Shown here piece by piece: positions 17,654 to 26,248 of a stretch of DNA of 64,000 nt. Under the pieces are notes generated by a model, which saw only the letters and a program-made list of their open reading frames with translations, did not search any database and was not told where the DNA came from. The DNA lies in contig NZ_JAHYCB010000012.1 in NCBI RefSeq assembly GCF_019430945.1, forward strand, positions 62,001 to 126,000. Reading direction: 5' to 3'. The stretch comes from Neorhizobium populisoli. GTDB taxonomy: Bacteria; Pseudomonadota; Alphaproteobacteria; Rhizobiales; Rhizobiaceae. Position 1 is the stretch's first letter. The number at the start of each line of letters is the position of its first letter. A program made the translations under genes and the position numbers.

Positions 17654-17697
17654 ATCTCCGGATTATAATGGCGGATCATGCCTGATTATCTGGAGAT
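17654..17697. promoter_or_regulatory. inverted repeat in the LysR/dehydrogenase intergenic region
   Basis: The left arm at 17654-17666 (ATCTCCGGATTAT) and the right arm at 17685-17697 (ATTATCTGGAGAT) match in 11 of 13 positions when one is reverse-complemented. The spacing and location, between divergent genes, fit a LysR-type binding site. Confidence 0.5.
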
Positions 17698-17759
17698 CGC
17701 GAAGGTTCATCTTGTTCTCGTCAGGAAGCGCTGCGGCGCACCAATCAAGGAGAACGACA

Positions 17760-18500
17760 ATGGCAGACACTGAAAACAAGGTAGCGATCATTACCGGCGC
17801 TTCGCGGGGCATTGGTGCCGCAATCGCCGAACGCCTTGCCAAGGAAGGGTTCACGGTCGTCGTGAATTATGCCGGCAATGCCAAGGCTGCCGAAGAACTG
17901 GTCGACCGCATCGAAGCCTCGGGCGGCAAGGCACTGGCTGCCCAGGCCGATGTCAGCGATGCAGCCGCGGTGGCCCGCCTTTTCGACCGCACCGAAGCGG
18001 CGCTTGGCGGCGTCGACGTATTGGTCAACAACGCCGGCATCATGAAGCTTGCAACGATTGCCGAGGGCGATGAGGCATTCGTCGACGGCCAGATCGCCAT
18101 CAACCTCAAGGGCAGCATCAATACGATGCGCGAAGCCTCCCGGCGGATGCGTGCCGGCGGCCGCATCATCAACCTCTCCTCCAGCGTCGTCGGGCTCTAT
18201 CATCCGAACTACGCCGTCTATGCGGCGACCAAGGCCGGTGTCGAAGCCATAACCCATGTGCTGTCGAAGGAACTGCGTGGCCGCAATATCACCGTCAACG
18301 CCGTCGCACCGGGGCCGACCGCAACCTCGCTCTTCCTCGACGGCAAGTCGCAGGCCGCCATCGACAATCTCGCCAAGCTCGCTCCGCTGGAACGCCTTGG
18401 CCAGCCGGAAGACATCGCCAATGCGATCGCCTTCTTGGCCGGACCGGATGGCGCCTGGATTAACGGCCAGGTGCTGCGCGCCAATGGCGGGATCATCTGA
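17760..18500 (+). CDS. short-chain dehydrogenase/reductase (classical SDR)
   Basis: A 246-residue classical SDR. The cofactor motif is TGASRGIG at residues 12-19, NNAG occurs near residue 88, the catalytic Ser is in NLSSSVVG and the YxxxK pair is in YAATK near residue 158. The C-terminal ANGGII is typical. Arg in the TGASRGIG loop and VNYAGNAKAAEEL suggest NADP(H) preference. CAAGGAGAAC precedes the ATG at 17760. It is divergent from a LysR regulator and is followed 54 bp later by another SDR. Substrate unknown. Confidence 0.9.
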   Translation: MADTENKVAIITGASRGIGAAIAERLAKEGFTVVVNYAGNAKAAEELVDRIEASGGKALAAQADVSDAAAVARLFDRTEAALGGVDVLVNNAGIMKLATIAEGDEAFVDGQIAINLKGSINTMREASRRMRAGGRIINLSSSVVGLYHPNYAVYAATKAGVEAITHVLSKELRGRNITVNAVAPGPTATSLFLDGKSQAAIDNLAKLAPLERLGQPEDIANAIAFLAGPDGAWINGQVLRANGGII

Positions 18501-18554
18501 TCCCGCACATCCTTTAACTCTCCCAAGCCAATCAGATCATTGAAGGATTTTGTC

Positions 18555-19457
18555 ATGAGCAAGAAGATCATCCTCGTCACCGGTTCCTCCAGCGGTTTCG
18601 GTCGCCTCACCTCCGAAGCGCTCGCCCGTGCCGGCCACATCGTCTACGCCTCCATGCGTGACATCGCCGGAAGAAATGCCGGCAACGTTCAGCAGATGAA
18701 CGAGATTTCCGGCAGGGAAGGCGTCGATCTCCGTCCGATCGAACTGGATGTCCAGTCCGAGCCCTCCGTCAATTTCGCCGTCGAAAAGATCATCGCCGAA
18801 AGCGGTCGGATAGATGTCGTCGTGCACAATGCCGGGCACATGATGTTCGGCCCGGCGGAGTCCTTCACGCCGGAACAGTTTGCCCAGCAATACGACGTCA
18901 ACGTGCTCGGAACTCAGCGGGTAAACCGCGCGGTGCTGCCCCATATGCGCCGTGAGCGTGAAGGTCTTCTGGTCTGGGTTTCCAGCTCAAGTTCGGCCGG
19001 CGGTACGCCGCCTTATCTCTCGCCGTACTTCGCCGCCAAGGCGGCCATGGATTCGCTTGCCGTGCAATATGCCCGCGAACTGAGCCAGTGGGGTATCGAG
19101 ACAACGATCGTGGTGCCGGGCGCTTTCACCAAGGGAACCAATCATTTCGCCCATTCAGGTCGCCCGGCCGATGAGGCCCGCGCGGCGGAATACGAGGCCG
19201 GCCCCTACGCCGGCTACGGTGAAAAGATCCAGGAGGCTTTCGGCAAGATCGTGCCGGATGATGCGGACCCGGCGCCGGTGGCCGACATGATCGTCGATGT
19301 GGTCGATGCCCCGTTCGGCAAACGTCCATTCCGGCTGCATTATGATCCGACGGAAGACGGCGCCAATATCGGTTTCGCCGTACTGGATCGCCTGCGCGCC
19401 GAAATGCTGCATCGCGTTGGTTTCGGCGATCTGCTGAAGCCTGTAAAAAAAGCTTGA
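18555..19457 (+). CDS. short-chain dehydrogenase/reductase, second copy
   Basis: A 300-residue SDR with the cofactor motif TGSSSGFG, HNAGHMMFG in place of NNAG, catalytic Ser in VSSSSSAGG and the YFAAK active-site pair. The C-terminal half is longer than in the preceding SDR (EYEAGPYAGYGEKIQEAFG), as in reductases acting on larger substrates. Position 18555 is the preferred ATG because TGAAGGAT lies upstream; a GTG/ATG at 18540 would overlap that site. It is probably co-transcribed with the upstream SDR and controlled by the divergent LysR protein. Confidence 0.88.
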   Translation: MSKKIILVTGSSSGFGRLTSEALARAGHIVYASMRDIAGRNAGNVQQMNEISGREGVDLRPIELDVQSEPSVNFAVEKIIAESGRIDVVVHNAGHMMFGPAESFTPEQFAQQYDVNVLGTQRVNRAVLPHMRREREGLLVWVSSSSSAGGTPPYLSPYFAAKAAMDSLAVQYARELSQWGIETTIVVPGAFTKGTNHFAHSGRPADEARAAEYEAGPYAGYGEKIQEAFGKIVPDDADPAPVADMIVDVVDAPFGKRPFRLHYDPTEDGANIGFAVLDRLRAEMLHRVGFGDLLKPVKKA

Positions 19458-19470
19458 ATTATCAACTCGG

Positions 19471-19488
19471 CGAGGGCCTGCGCCCTCG
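19471..19488. terminator. hairpin between convergent genes (first)
   Basis: CGAGGGC (19471-19477) and GCCCTCG (19482-19488) form a 7-bp stem with loop CTGC just after the SDR stop codon. No T-tract follows, so termination would need another factor. Confidence 0.35.
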
Positions 19489-19511
19489 TCGCTGACCCGT
19501 GAACGACCGAA

Positions 19512-19537
19512 GCCCGCGCCATCATCGATGCGCGGGC
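19512..19537. terminator. hairpin between convergent genes (second)
   Basis: GCCCGCGC (19512-19519) and GCGCGGGC (19530-19537) form an 8-bp stem with a 10-base loop. It sits between the ends of the SDR and GntR genes and could serve transcription from both sides. No T-tract is present. Confidence 0.35.
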
Positions 19538-19547
19538 GAAACTATGG

Positions 19548-20162
19548 TCAGTGGCGGCGGCGGATATGATCTTCGATGACTTTGGACAAGCCGGCGGCAT
19601 CGCGCTCGCGGATACAGTGGACCATCTGGCGGTGGTCTTCGTCGCTGCGGTGCAGCGTGTCCGGTGTCCGCCAGATCGTGAACGGCGCCGAACGGCCGCG
19701 ATCGCGGATCGACCAGATCGTCTCGACCAGCACCGGGTTGGCCGTCAGGGCATGCATGGCCTCGTGGAATTCACGGTTGGTCGTGCTTTGGTCGAGGTGA
19801 GTGCCGGATTTGGCGGCAACCGAGAAGGCTTCCGCCAGTTCGGCAAGACGGACGACGTCTTCATCCGTAGCATTGGCGACGATCTGCGGAACAGCGCCGC
19901 ATTCAAGGATCACCCGAACCTCGCGCAGATGGGCGAGCATTTCCGGGTCCAGCGCTGGAACCTTGTATCCGCGGTTGCGAACATGCTGGATTTCCTTGCG
20001 GACGACCAGCGCTTCGAGTGCCGCGCGCACGTCGAAACGTGTCGCGGCAAACCGCTCTTCGAGGTCAACCTGCCTTAGCCATTCGCCCGACCGATATTCT
20101 CCCAGTTGTATCGCCTGGGCGATTTCGTCGGCGAGCGGTCTCTTGTCTTCCTTGCGCTTCAT
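19548..20162 (-). CDS. GntR-family regulator (FadR/VanR group, FCD domain)
   Basis: A 204-residue regulator with an N-terminal winged helix (LADEIAQAIQLGEY, GEWLRQVDLEERFAATRFDVRAALEALV) and an all-helical FCD ligand domain with the metal-binding pattern REFHEAMHALT and DEDHRQMVHCI. The ATG at 20162 has AAGGA about 10 bases upstream; a GTG at 20171 is the alternative but lies almost on that site. It is divergent from the esterase gene, and the palindrome AATTGGCGCCAATT lies between them. FCD regulators usually respond to small organic acids and release DNA on binding. Confidence 0.88.
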   Translation of the reverse strand: MKRKEDKRPLADEIAQAIQLGEYRSGEWLRQVDLEERFAATRFDVRAALEALVVRKEIQHVRNRGYKVPALDPEMLAHLREVRVILECGAVPQIVANATDEDVVRLAELAEAFSVAAKSGTHLDQSTTNREFHEAMHALTANPVLVETIWSIRDRGRSAPFTIWRTPDTLHRSDEDHRQMVHCIRERDAAGLSKVIEDHIRRRH

Positions 20163-20232
20163 CGGCCTCACATCCTTCCGGCGTGCTGTCTCGCATTTTG
20201 CCTATTGCGGCAAGCGATAATTTATGCGTAAT

Positions 20233-20246
20233 AATTGGCGCCAATT
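20233..20246. promoter_or_regulatory. palindromic operator AATTGGCGCCAATT, copy 1
   Basis: A perfect 14-bp palindrome in the region between the divergent GntR and esterase genes, 20 bp before the esterase ATG. The same palindrome occurs once more at 27337-27350, and both are preceded at the same distance by TTTATGC. It is the likely binding site of the GntR protein. Confidence 0.7.
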
Positions 20247-20265
20247 TTATTGCGGAGATGAAGCC

Positions 20266-21117
20266 ATGGATCAAGTGCCAACTCGCGCACCGGGAAAAAC
20301 AGCCTTTCATGTGTATGACCTCAACAAGACGCCCATCCGTTCGCTGGCTTCGGATCCGCGGTTTGCCTATTGCCTTTATGTGCCGCCGAGCGTCGCAAAA
20401 GGCGGCCCGCAGCCGGAACTTCTGGTGGTCCAGCACGGCACCGGCCGTAACTTCACCGGATACCGCGACGATTTCGCCACCTTTGCCCGGTGGCATAATG
20501 TCATGATCCTGGCACCGCTCTATCCGATCGGCCCGCTGGGCGACGGCAATCGCGACGGTTTCAAGTACATGGTCGAAGGCGATATCCGTTACGATCATGT
20601 CCTTCTGGCGATGGTCGACGAGATCGCGCAGCGATATGACTGCGATTTCTCGAAGTTTGCGATCTTCGGCTATTCCGGCGGCGCGCATTTCGCCCACCGC
20701 TTCCTGATGCTTCACCCGGAGCGGTTGTTCGCCTGCACCATCGGCGCCCCGGGCTCCGTCACGCTGCTCGATCCAACACGTGACTGGTGGGTCGGTACGC
20801 GCAATTTCGCGCAGCTTTTCGGTCGTGAACTCGACATCGAGGCGATGAGAAAGGTGAAGGTCCAGATGTTGGTCGGCAAGGCCGACCTTGAGACCTGGGA
20901 GATTACCCACAAGGAGGGCTCCCGATTCTGGATGCCGGACGCAAACCATGCCGGCAAGGTGCGGCCGGAGCGGCTGGAAAGCCTGCGTCAGTCCTTCGAG
21001 AAGGAAGGCATCGACGTTCGTTTCGACGTCATACCCAACATGGCGCATGACGGGACGCGCGCAGTGCGCTCCGTCGAAGAATTCCTTCACGACGTGCTCG
21101 CAGAACGGCGCGGGTGA
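20266..21117 (+). CDS. alpha/beta-hydrolase, esterase/polyhydroxybutyrate-depolymerase-like
   Basis: A 283-residue alpha/beta-hydrolase. The nucleophile elbow is FGYSGGAHFAH near residue 145, and a late His is in NMAHDGTRA, giving Ser-His of the catalytic triad; the oxyanion region VVQHGTGRNF lies near residue 58. There is no signal peptide, so it acts in the cytoplasm. The ATG at 20266 has GCGGAGA upstream; an earlier in-frame ATG at 20224 would start inside the operator region. It is the first gene of the peptide-transporter operon, so it probably hydrolyses an ester or amide in the imported compound. Confidence 0.82.
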   Translation: MDQVPTRAPGKTAFHVYDLNKTPIRSLASDPRFAYCLYVPPSVAKGGPQPELLVVQHGTGRNFTGYRDDFATFARWHNVMILAPLYPIGPLGDGNRDGFKYMVEGDIRYDHVLLAMVDEIAQRYDCDFSKFAIFGYSGGAHFAHRFLMLHPERLFACTIGAPGSVTLLDPTRDWWVGTRNFAQLFGRELDIEAMRKVKVQMLVGKADLETWEITHKEGSRFWMPDANHAGKVRPERLESLRQSFEKEGIDVRFDVIPNMAHDGTRAVRSVEEFLHDVLAERRG

Positions 21118-21172
21118 AAACCGTCAACACGGATGAAGACAATGAAAATAAATAAAACAGAGGGTAACGACA

Positions 21173-22717
21173 ATGTTTACAAGAGCTTCGCTGCTCGCGC
21201 TTGGCATACTCGCAGTCACCTCACCCGCATTCGGACAAACGCTACGGGTCGCCCTTAACCAGGATCTTCGCAGTTCCGAGCCGGGAGTAAATCGAGACGG
21301 AAATACCGATGTCGTGATGACCAATGTCGTGGAGGGCCTGGTCAGCTACGACAAAGGTGGCGCCGTCGGTCCGCTGCTTGCACAGTCCTATGAGGTCTCG
21401 GCAGATGGCAAGACCTACACTTTCAAGCTTCGCAAGGGCGTGAAGTTCCACAACGGCAATCCGCTGACCTCAGCCGCTGTGGTCTGGAATTTCGACCGTT
21501 ACATGAACCCGAAGACGAACTGGTATTGCCTGAACGACTTCAACGGCACTAATGGCACGAAGGTCGTTTCCTATTCGGCACCGGATCCGGACACATTCGT
21601 CCTGCAGATCGAGAAGCCGGATGCCCTGTTTCTCGACAGCATGGCGCGGACCGATTGCGGCGGCCTGGCCATCATGGACAAGGCGTCCCTGAAGGCGGAT
21701 GGAAGCTGGGACAAGCCGATCGGTACCGGCCCGTTCACGTTCGGAGAATGGAAGCAGGGCCAGTCGGTCCAGTTCGATGCCTATAAGGGATATGTCTCGG
21801 CTCCGGGCAAGGAGCGCGACGGCTTCATCGGCAAGAAGGATCCGCTGGTCGATCATGTGATCTTCATGGCGATCCCCGATGGCGCAACCGTCAAGGCCGG
21901 CCTGGAATCGGGCGAGATCGATATGGCCATCGTGCCGGAAAGCGACGTCAAGGAGCTTCGCGCCAACAAGGATCTTGCGGTCGAAGTCGGCACGACACCA
22001 GTGCGGAACTCGTTCATCCTGCAGACCCGCGATCCGGTGCTGAAGGACGTTCGCATCCGCCAGGCGTTGGCGATCTCGCTCGATTACAAGCAGATCGTCG
22101 AGGCTGTCACGGATGGTCTCGGCAGGGTCAACAATTCCCCGGTATTCGACACTTCCGGCTATTTCGGCGACGTTGAAAAGAAGGGCTTCGAATATAATCC
22201 GGAAAAGGCGCGGCAGCTCCTGAAGGAGGCGGGCTACAAGGGCCAGCAGATTACCGTTCACGCCAACAAGCGGTCCACGGTGCCGAGCTTCCCGATGACC
22301 GTCATCGCACAGCAGATGTGGCAGGCTGTCGGGCTCAACGTGAATATCGAGGTGCTCGACTGGCCGACGCAGCTCAGCAAATATGGTGTCGGCGGCTATA
22401 TGATGCAGTCCACCTCCTATTCGCCGCGCTTCGATGTCGCGTCGGGCTTCGAGCAGATTTCCGGCGACAAGGACAAGCAGCCACGGAAGGTCTGGGACAA
22501 TCCGGAGGCTCTGGCCCTGATCGACAAAGCCATGGAAACGCTGGATCCCAAGGTTCGCCAGCCGATCTTCGACAAGCTGCATGCGATGATCCTCAACGAC
22601 GTGCCGATCATCCTGACGCATAATCGCGTCAGCTGCATGGCGCATAGCGCCAAGGTGCAGGGCGTCGAGCCGACCTCATTCAGCTATGGCGTGTGGGGCA
22701 TAACCAAAAAAGACTGA
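21173..22717 (+). CDS. periplasmic binding protein of a peptide/opine-type ABC transporter (family 5)
   Basis: A 514-residue extracellular solute-binding protein family 5 member with a Sec leader (MFTRASLLALGILAV..., cut after AFG). Family blocks are visible: EPGVNRDGNTD, GLVSYDKGGAVGPLLAQSYE, GKTYTFKLRKGVKFHNGNPLT and the C-terminal DVPIILTHNRV. It delivers a peptide, opine or similar compound to the permeases encoded directly downstream. A second homologous protein is encoded at 28648 and carries the same PGVNRDGNTD motif, so two binding proteins may share one transporter. Confidence 0.92.
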   Translation: MFTRASLLALGILAVTSPAFGQTLRVALNQDLRSSEPGVNRDGNTDVVMTNVVEGLVSYDKGGAVGPLLAQSYEVSADGKTYTFKLRKGVKFHNGNPLTSAAVVWNFDRYMNPKTNWYCLNDFNGTNGTKVVSYSAPDPDTFVLQIEKPDALFLDSMARTDCGGLAIMDKASLKADGSWDKPIGTGPFTFGEWKQGQSVQFDAYKGYVSAPGKERDGFIGKKDPLVDHVIFMAIPDGATVKAGLESGEIDMAIVPESDVKELRANKDLAVEVGTTPVRNSFILQTRDPVLKDVRIRQALAISLDYKQIVEAVTDGLGRVNNSPVFDTSGYFGDVEKKGFEYNPEKARQLLKEAGYKGQQITVHANKRSTVPSFPMTVIAQQMWQAVGLNVNIEVLDWPTQLSKYGVGGYMMQSTSYSPRFDVASGFEQISGDKDKQPRKVWDNPEALALIDKAMETLDPKVRQPIFDKLHAMILNDVPIILTHNRVSCMAHSAKVQGVEPTSFSYGVWGITKKD

Positions 22718-22757
22718 CACGCCGCCTGACATCGTCACCTTACATAGGAGGCTACGA

Positions 22758-23702
22758 ATGCTAAGGTTTATCCTGGCTCGAATAGTCATGGCGCTACCGA
22801 CATTGCTGATTGTCATAGCGTCCGTCTTTCTCTTGATCCGCATGGTGCCCGGCGATCCCGCCGCACTCATGCTCGGCGACAATGCCGATCCGGCCAGCAT
22901 TGCGATGCTGCATGCCAAGCTCGGCCTCGACCAGTCGCTCCCGAAGCAGTTTGCAATCTGGTTCGGCAACCTGCTGACCGGCGATCTGGGAAGCTCGATC
23001 GCGACGGGACAGGATGTCCTTTCGCTGGTCTGGGCAAGGTTCACGGTCTCGGCGCAGGTCGTCGTCGCAGCCGTATTGCTGGCCTGCCTGGTCGCGGTGC
23101 CAGCTGGCGTCATCGCCGCGTGGCGGCAGAACGGCAAGCTGGATATCAGCGCCGTGTCGATCGCCACGCTTTTGATGTCCGTTCCGACCTTCTGGCTCGG
23201 TCTGCTTCTGCTGCTGTTCCTCGGGCTGAAGCTGCGCTGGTTGCCGGTCGTGGGCTATGTCAGCATCGCCGAAGACCCGTGGCGGGGTACGCTCTACCTG
23301 ATCATGCCGATCCTCACGCTTTTCCTGCATGAAATGGGCGTCATTCTGCGCATGGCGCGCGCTTCGACGCTGGAAGTAATGCGGCTCGACTATATCACCC
23401 ACGCCCGGGCGAAGGGTCTGACCGAAAGTGCCGTGCTATGGCGCCACGCCTTCAAGAACTCCTTCGGCCCGACCTGGACCCTGATCGGTCTCGTGCTCGG
23501 CAATCTGCTCGGCGGTATCGCCGTAGTCGAGACGGTCTTCACCATCCCCGGCGTCGGCCGCCTGTTGGTCGATTCCATTTTCGGCCGGGATTATCCCGTC
23601 ATCCAGGGCTGCATGCTGATGGTGGCGCTCGTCTACGTGGTCGTGAACCTCATCGTCGACCTTTGTTACCCACTCTTCGATCCGAGGGTGACCATCGAAT
23701 GA
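22758..23702 (+). CDS. peptide-type ABC permease, DppB-like
   Basis: A 314-residue permease of the DppB/OppB family with six predicted membrane segments. It begins MLRFILARIVMALPTLLIV and shows RMVPGDPAALMLGD, the EAA-type loop around DYITHARAKGLTE, and the typical end PLFDPRVTIE. An AGGAGG site precedes the ATG. Its stop codon overlaps the start of the next permease gene (ATGA), indicating translational coupling. Confidence 0.92.
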   Translation: MLRFILARIVMALPTLLIVIASVFLLIRMVPGDPAALMLGDNADPASIAMLHAKLGLDQSLPKQFAIWFGNLLTGDLGSSIATGQDVLSLVWARFTVSAQVVVAAVLLACLVAVPAGVIAAWRQNGKLDISAVSIATLLMSVPTFWLGLLLLLFLGLKLRWLPVVGYVSIAEDPWRGTLYLIMPILTLFLHEMGVILRMARASTLEVMRLDYITHARAKGLTESAVLWRHAFKNSFGPTWTLIGLVLGNLLGGIAVVETVFTIPGVGRLLVDSIFGRDYPVIQGCMLMVALVYVVVNLIVDLCYPLFDPRVTIE

Positions 23703-24520
23703 AACGTTTTGTAGCAGCCAATGCTGCCATCGGCAGCGTCATTATCGGGTTTCTGGTTCTCGTCGCCGTCACCGGCGCGGTCTGGACCCCTTATGATCCT
23801 CTCGGCATCAGCTTCCGCGACAAGCTGGCCGCACCCAATGCCCGTCATTGGCTTGGCACGGATGAGTTCGGCCGCGACGTCGCATCCCGGCTCATGGCGG
23901 GGGCGGCATCCAGCGTCTGGATATCCATCACGACGGTCACCATCGCCGTGTCGATCGGTGTCGTCATCGGCGTGACTTCGGGTTATTCCCGCGGCTGGTT
24001 CGACCGTATCGTCATGTCGTTCAACGACGCACTACTAGCCTTTCCCGGTATTCTTCTGGCGCTCGGTCTGCTGGCGGTGCTCGGGGCCAACAAATACGGC
24101 ATCATCGTCGCGCTCGGCATCGCCTATTCGCCGTCGGTGGCGCGTATCGTGCGCGGAACGGTTCTCTCTATCCGCGAGCGGGAATTCATCGCGGCATCGC
24201 GGGTCATCGGAAATTCCGAAGCCTATACGATGATGCGGCACGTGCTGCCAAACTGCCTTGCCGCGCTCACGGTGCTGACGACGTCGATGTTCGGTTGGGT
24301 CCTGCTGGCTGAAAGCTCGCTGAGCTTTCTTGGCCTCGGCGTGCCGCCACCGGCGCCGACCTGGGGCAACATGCTTGCCTCGGCCAGGCCCTATATCGGG
24401 CAGGCAATCTGGCTCGCGGTTCTGCCCGGCCTCTGCATCTCGATGACGCTTCTCGGCATCAATCTTCTCGGCGACGCGTTGCGCGACCGTCTTGATCCCC
24501 GCATGCGCGACAGGACCTGA
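23699..24520 (+). CDS. peptide-type ABC permease, DppC-like
   Basis: A 273-residue permease of the DppC family. It contains HWLGTDEFGRDVASRLM near residue 50, the EAA loop REREFIAASRVIGNSE and the end LGDALRDRLDPRMR. The ATG at 23699 overlaps the stop of the DppB-like gene by four bases; longer readings on this frame lie inside that gene. It forms the membrane channel together with DppB. Confidence 0.92.
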   Translation: MKRFVAANAAIGSVIIGFLVLVAVTGAVWTPYDPLGISFRDKLAAPNARHWLGTDEFGRDVASRLMAGAASSVWISITTVTIAVSIGVVIGVTSGYSRGWFDRIVMSFNDALLAFPGILLALGLLAVLGANKYGIIVALGIAYSPSVARIVRGTVLSIREREFIAASRVIGNSEAYTMMRHVLPNCLAALTVLTTSMFGWVLLAESSLSFLGLGVPPPAPTWGNMLASARPYIGQAIWLAVLPGLCISMTLLGINLLGDALRDRLDPRMRDRT

Positions 24521-26208
24521 TGATGGAAAAGAACCTTCTTACTGTAGATAACCTGTCGGTACAGGTCACCGGCATCGGTCTCGACGTGGTCAAGAATGTC
24601 GGGTTCAACGTTCAGTCTGGCGAGATCGTTGGCATCGTCGGCGAATCCGGATCCGGCAAGACATTGGCCGCCCGCGCTGCGATGGGTCTGCTGCCGCAGG
24701 GCATCGGCGTCACCGGAGGCTCGATCAAGTTCGACGGAGAAGAGATCATCGGCATCGCTCCGCGCCGCCTCAGGCAATTGCGCGGCAGCCGCATCGGCAT
24801 GGTTTTCCAGGAGCCGATGACGTCTCTCAACCCGTCCATGCTGCTCGGTCACCAGCTGGACGAGGGGCTTGCGCTGCATCGTCGCCTGCCGGAGGCGAAG
24901 CGGCGCGAGATGATCCTCGACATGTTGCAGCGGGTCGGGATGGATCAGCCGGAGCGGGCGCTCGGTGCCTATCCGCACGAGTTTTCCGGCGGCATGCGCC
25001 AGCGCATCATGCTGGCATCCGTCATGCTGCTGCGCCCGGCACTCCTCATCGCCGACGAGCCGACCACTGCGCTTGATGCCGTCGTGCAACGGGATGTGCT
25101 CGAACTGATGGTCGGGCTGACCAGGGAGCAGGGCACAGCGGTCTTGCTGATCAGCCACGATCTCGGCATGGTAGCGCGTTATTGCGACCGGATCATCGTC
25201 ATGTGCCGCGGCGAGATCGTCGAACAGGGCAAGAGCGACGAGCTGCTAGCCCGGCCGAAACACCCCTATACCCGCAAACTGCTGGGCGCCATGCCGGCCC
25301 GCGGCGTGGAGCGCAGCTTCCCGAAGGACGAGCAGCCGATCGTATCGATCCGCAATCTGGTGGTGGAATATCCCGGCCGCCAGAAATTGCTTCGCCGTGA
25401 TCCGCCGCACCGGGCGCTGCACGGGATCAATCTCGACATTGCACCAAAACAGGTGGTTGCCGTCGTCGGCAGTTCCGGATCGGGCAAAACGACGTTGGGG
25501 CAGGTGGTCGCCGGTCTCGTCAAGGCGACTGACGGCGAGGTGCGTTTCGAAGGCGCGCCGATAAGTCAGGACCAGAAGACCTATTGGGACTACCGGATGA
25601 ACTGCCAGATGATCTTCCAGGATCCCTATTCGTCCCTCGATCCGCGCCAGACCATCGGGCAAATCGTTGGCGAACCGCTACGGCATGTCCCGAACATGAC
25701 GCCGGCTGCAGTGAGAGAGCGGATCGCGGAAGTGTTGGAAGAGGTGAAACTCGGCGCAGATTATGCCAACCGTTTCCCGCATCAGCTTTCGGGCGGGCAG
25801 CGCCAGCGTGTCGCCATTGCCCGCGCCGTGGTCCGCAGGCCGCGTTTCGTCATCGCGGATGAAGCGGTGTCTGCGCTGGATGTCACGGTCCGGGCCCAGA
25901 TCCTCGATCTCTTCACCGAGCTGCAGAACCGCCACGGCTTCTCCTGCCTGTTCATCAGCCACGATCTCGGCGTGGTCGAGCAGGTCGCAGACCGGGTCAT
26001 CGTCATGGACAAGGGCCGGATCGTCGAGGAGGGCGATCGTTCGACCGTCTTCGATGCGCCTCAGCACCCGTTCACGCGCAAGCTCCTGTCCGCGGTTCCG
26101 GCCCTTCAACCGGCGCCCGGCGGTGGCGTGCGGCTTCTCTGGCGGCTCGATGCGGAGGAGGGCAGCGCGCCTGCCGGTGCGCAATCGCAAGCGGTCCACC
26201 CTGCCTGA
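24520..26208 (+). CDS. fused peptide-type ABC ATPase (DppD-DppF in one chain)
   Basis: A 562-residue protein with two complete ATPase domains. The first has Walker A GESGSGKT near residue 43, signature FSGGMRQRIMLA and Walker B LLIADEPTTALD. The second has GSSGSGKTT near residue 320, signature LSGGQRQRVAIARA and Walker B FVIADEAVSALD, where Ala replaces the usual Pro. Both have HDLG H-loops. Fusion of the D and F subunits is common in Alphaproteobacteria. Either ATG at 24520 or 24523 could be used; the first overlaps the DppC-like stop. Confidence 0.92.
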   Translation: MMEKNLLTVDNLSVQVTGIGLDVVKNVGFNVQSGEIVGIVGESGSGKTLAARAAMGLLPQGIGVTGGSIKFDGEEIIGIAPRRLRQLRGSRIGMVFQEPMTSLNPSMLLGHQLDEGLALHRRLPEAKRREMILDMLQRVGMDQPERALGAYPHEFSGGMRQRIMLASVMLLRPALLIADEPTTALDAVVQRDVLELMVGLTREQGTAVLLISHDLGMVARYCDRIIVMCRGEIVEQGKSDELLARPKHPYTRKLLGAMPARGVERSFPKDEQPIVSIRNLVVEYPGRQKLLRRDPPHRALHGINLDIAPKQVVAVVGSSGSGKTTLGQVVAGLVKATDGEVRFEGAPISQDQKTYWDYRMNCQMIFQDPYSSLDPRQTIGQIVGEPLRHVPNMTPAAVRERIAEVLEEVKLGADYANRFPHQLSGGQRQRVAIARAVVRRPRFVIADEAVSALDVTVRAQILDLFTELQNRHGFSCLFISHDLGVVEQVADRVIVMDKGRIVEEGDRSTVFDAPQHPFTRKLLSAVPALQPAPGGGVRLLWRLDAEEGSAPAGAQSQAVHPA

Positions 26209-26248
26209 CCTTGCCCTCTTCAACCGCAACGCTTCGACGGGAGGCTGC

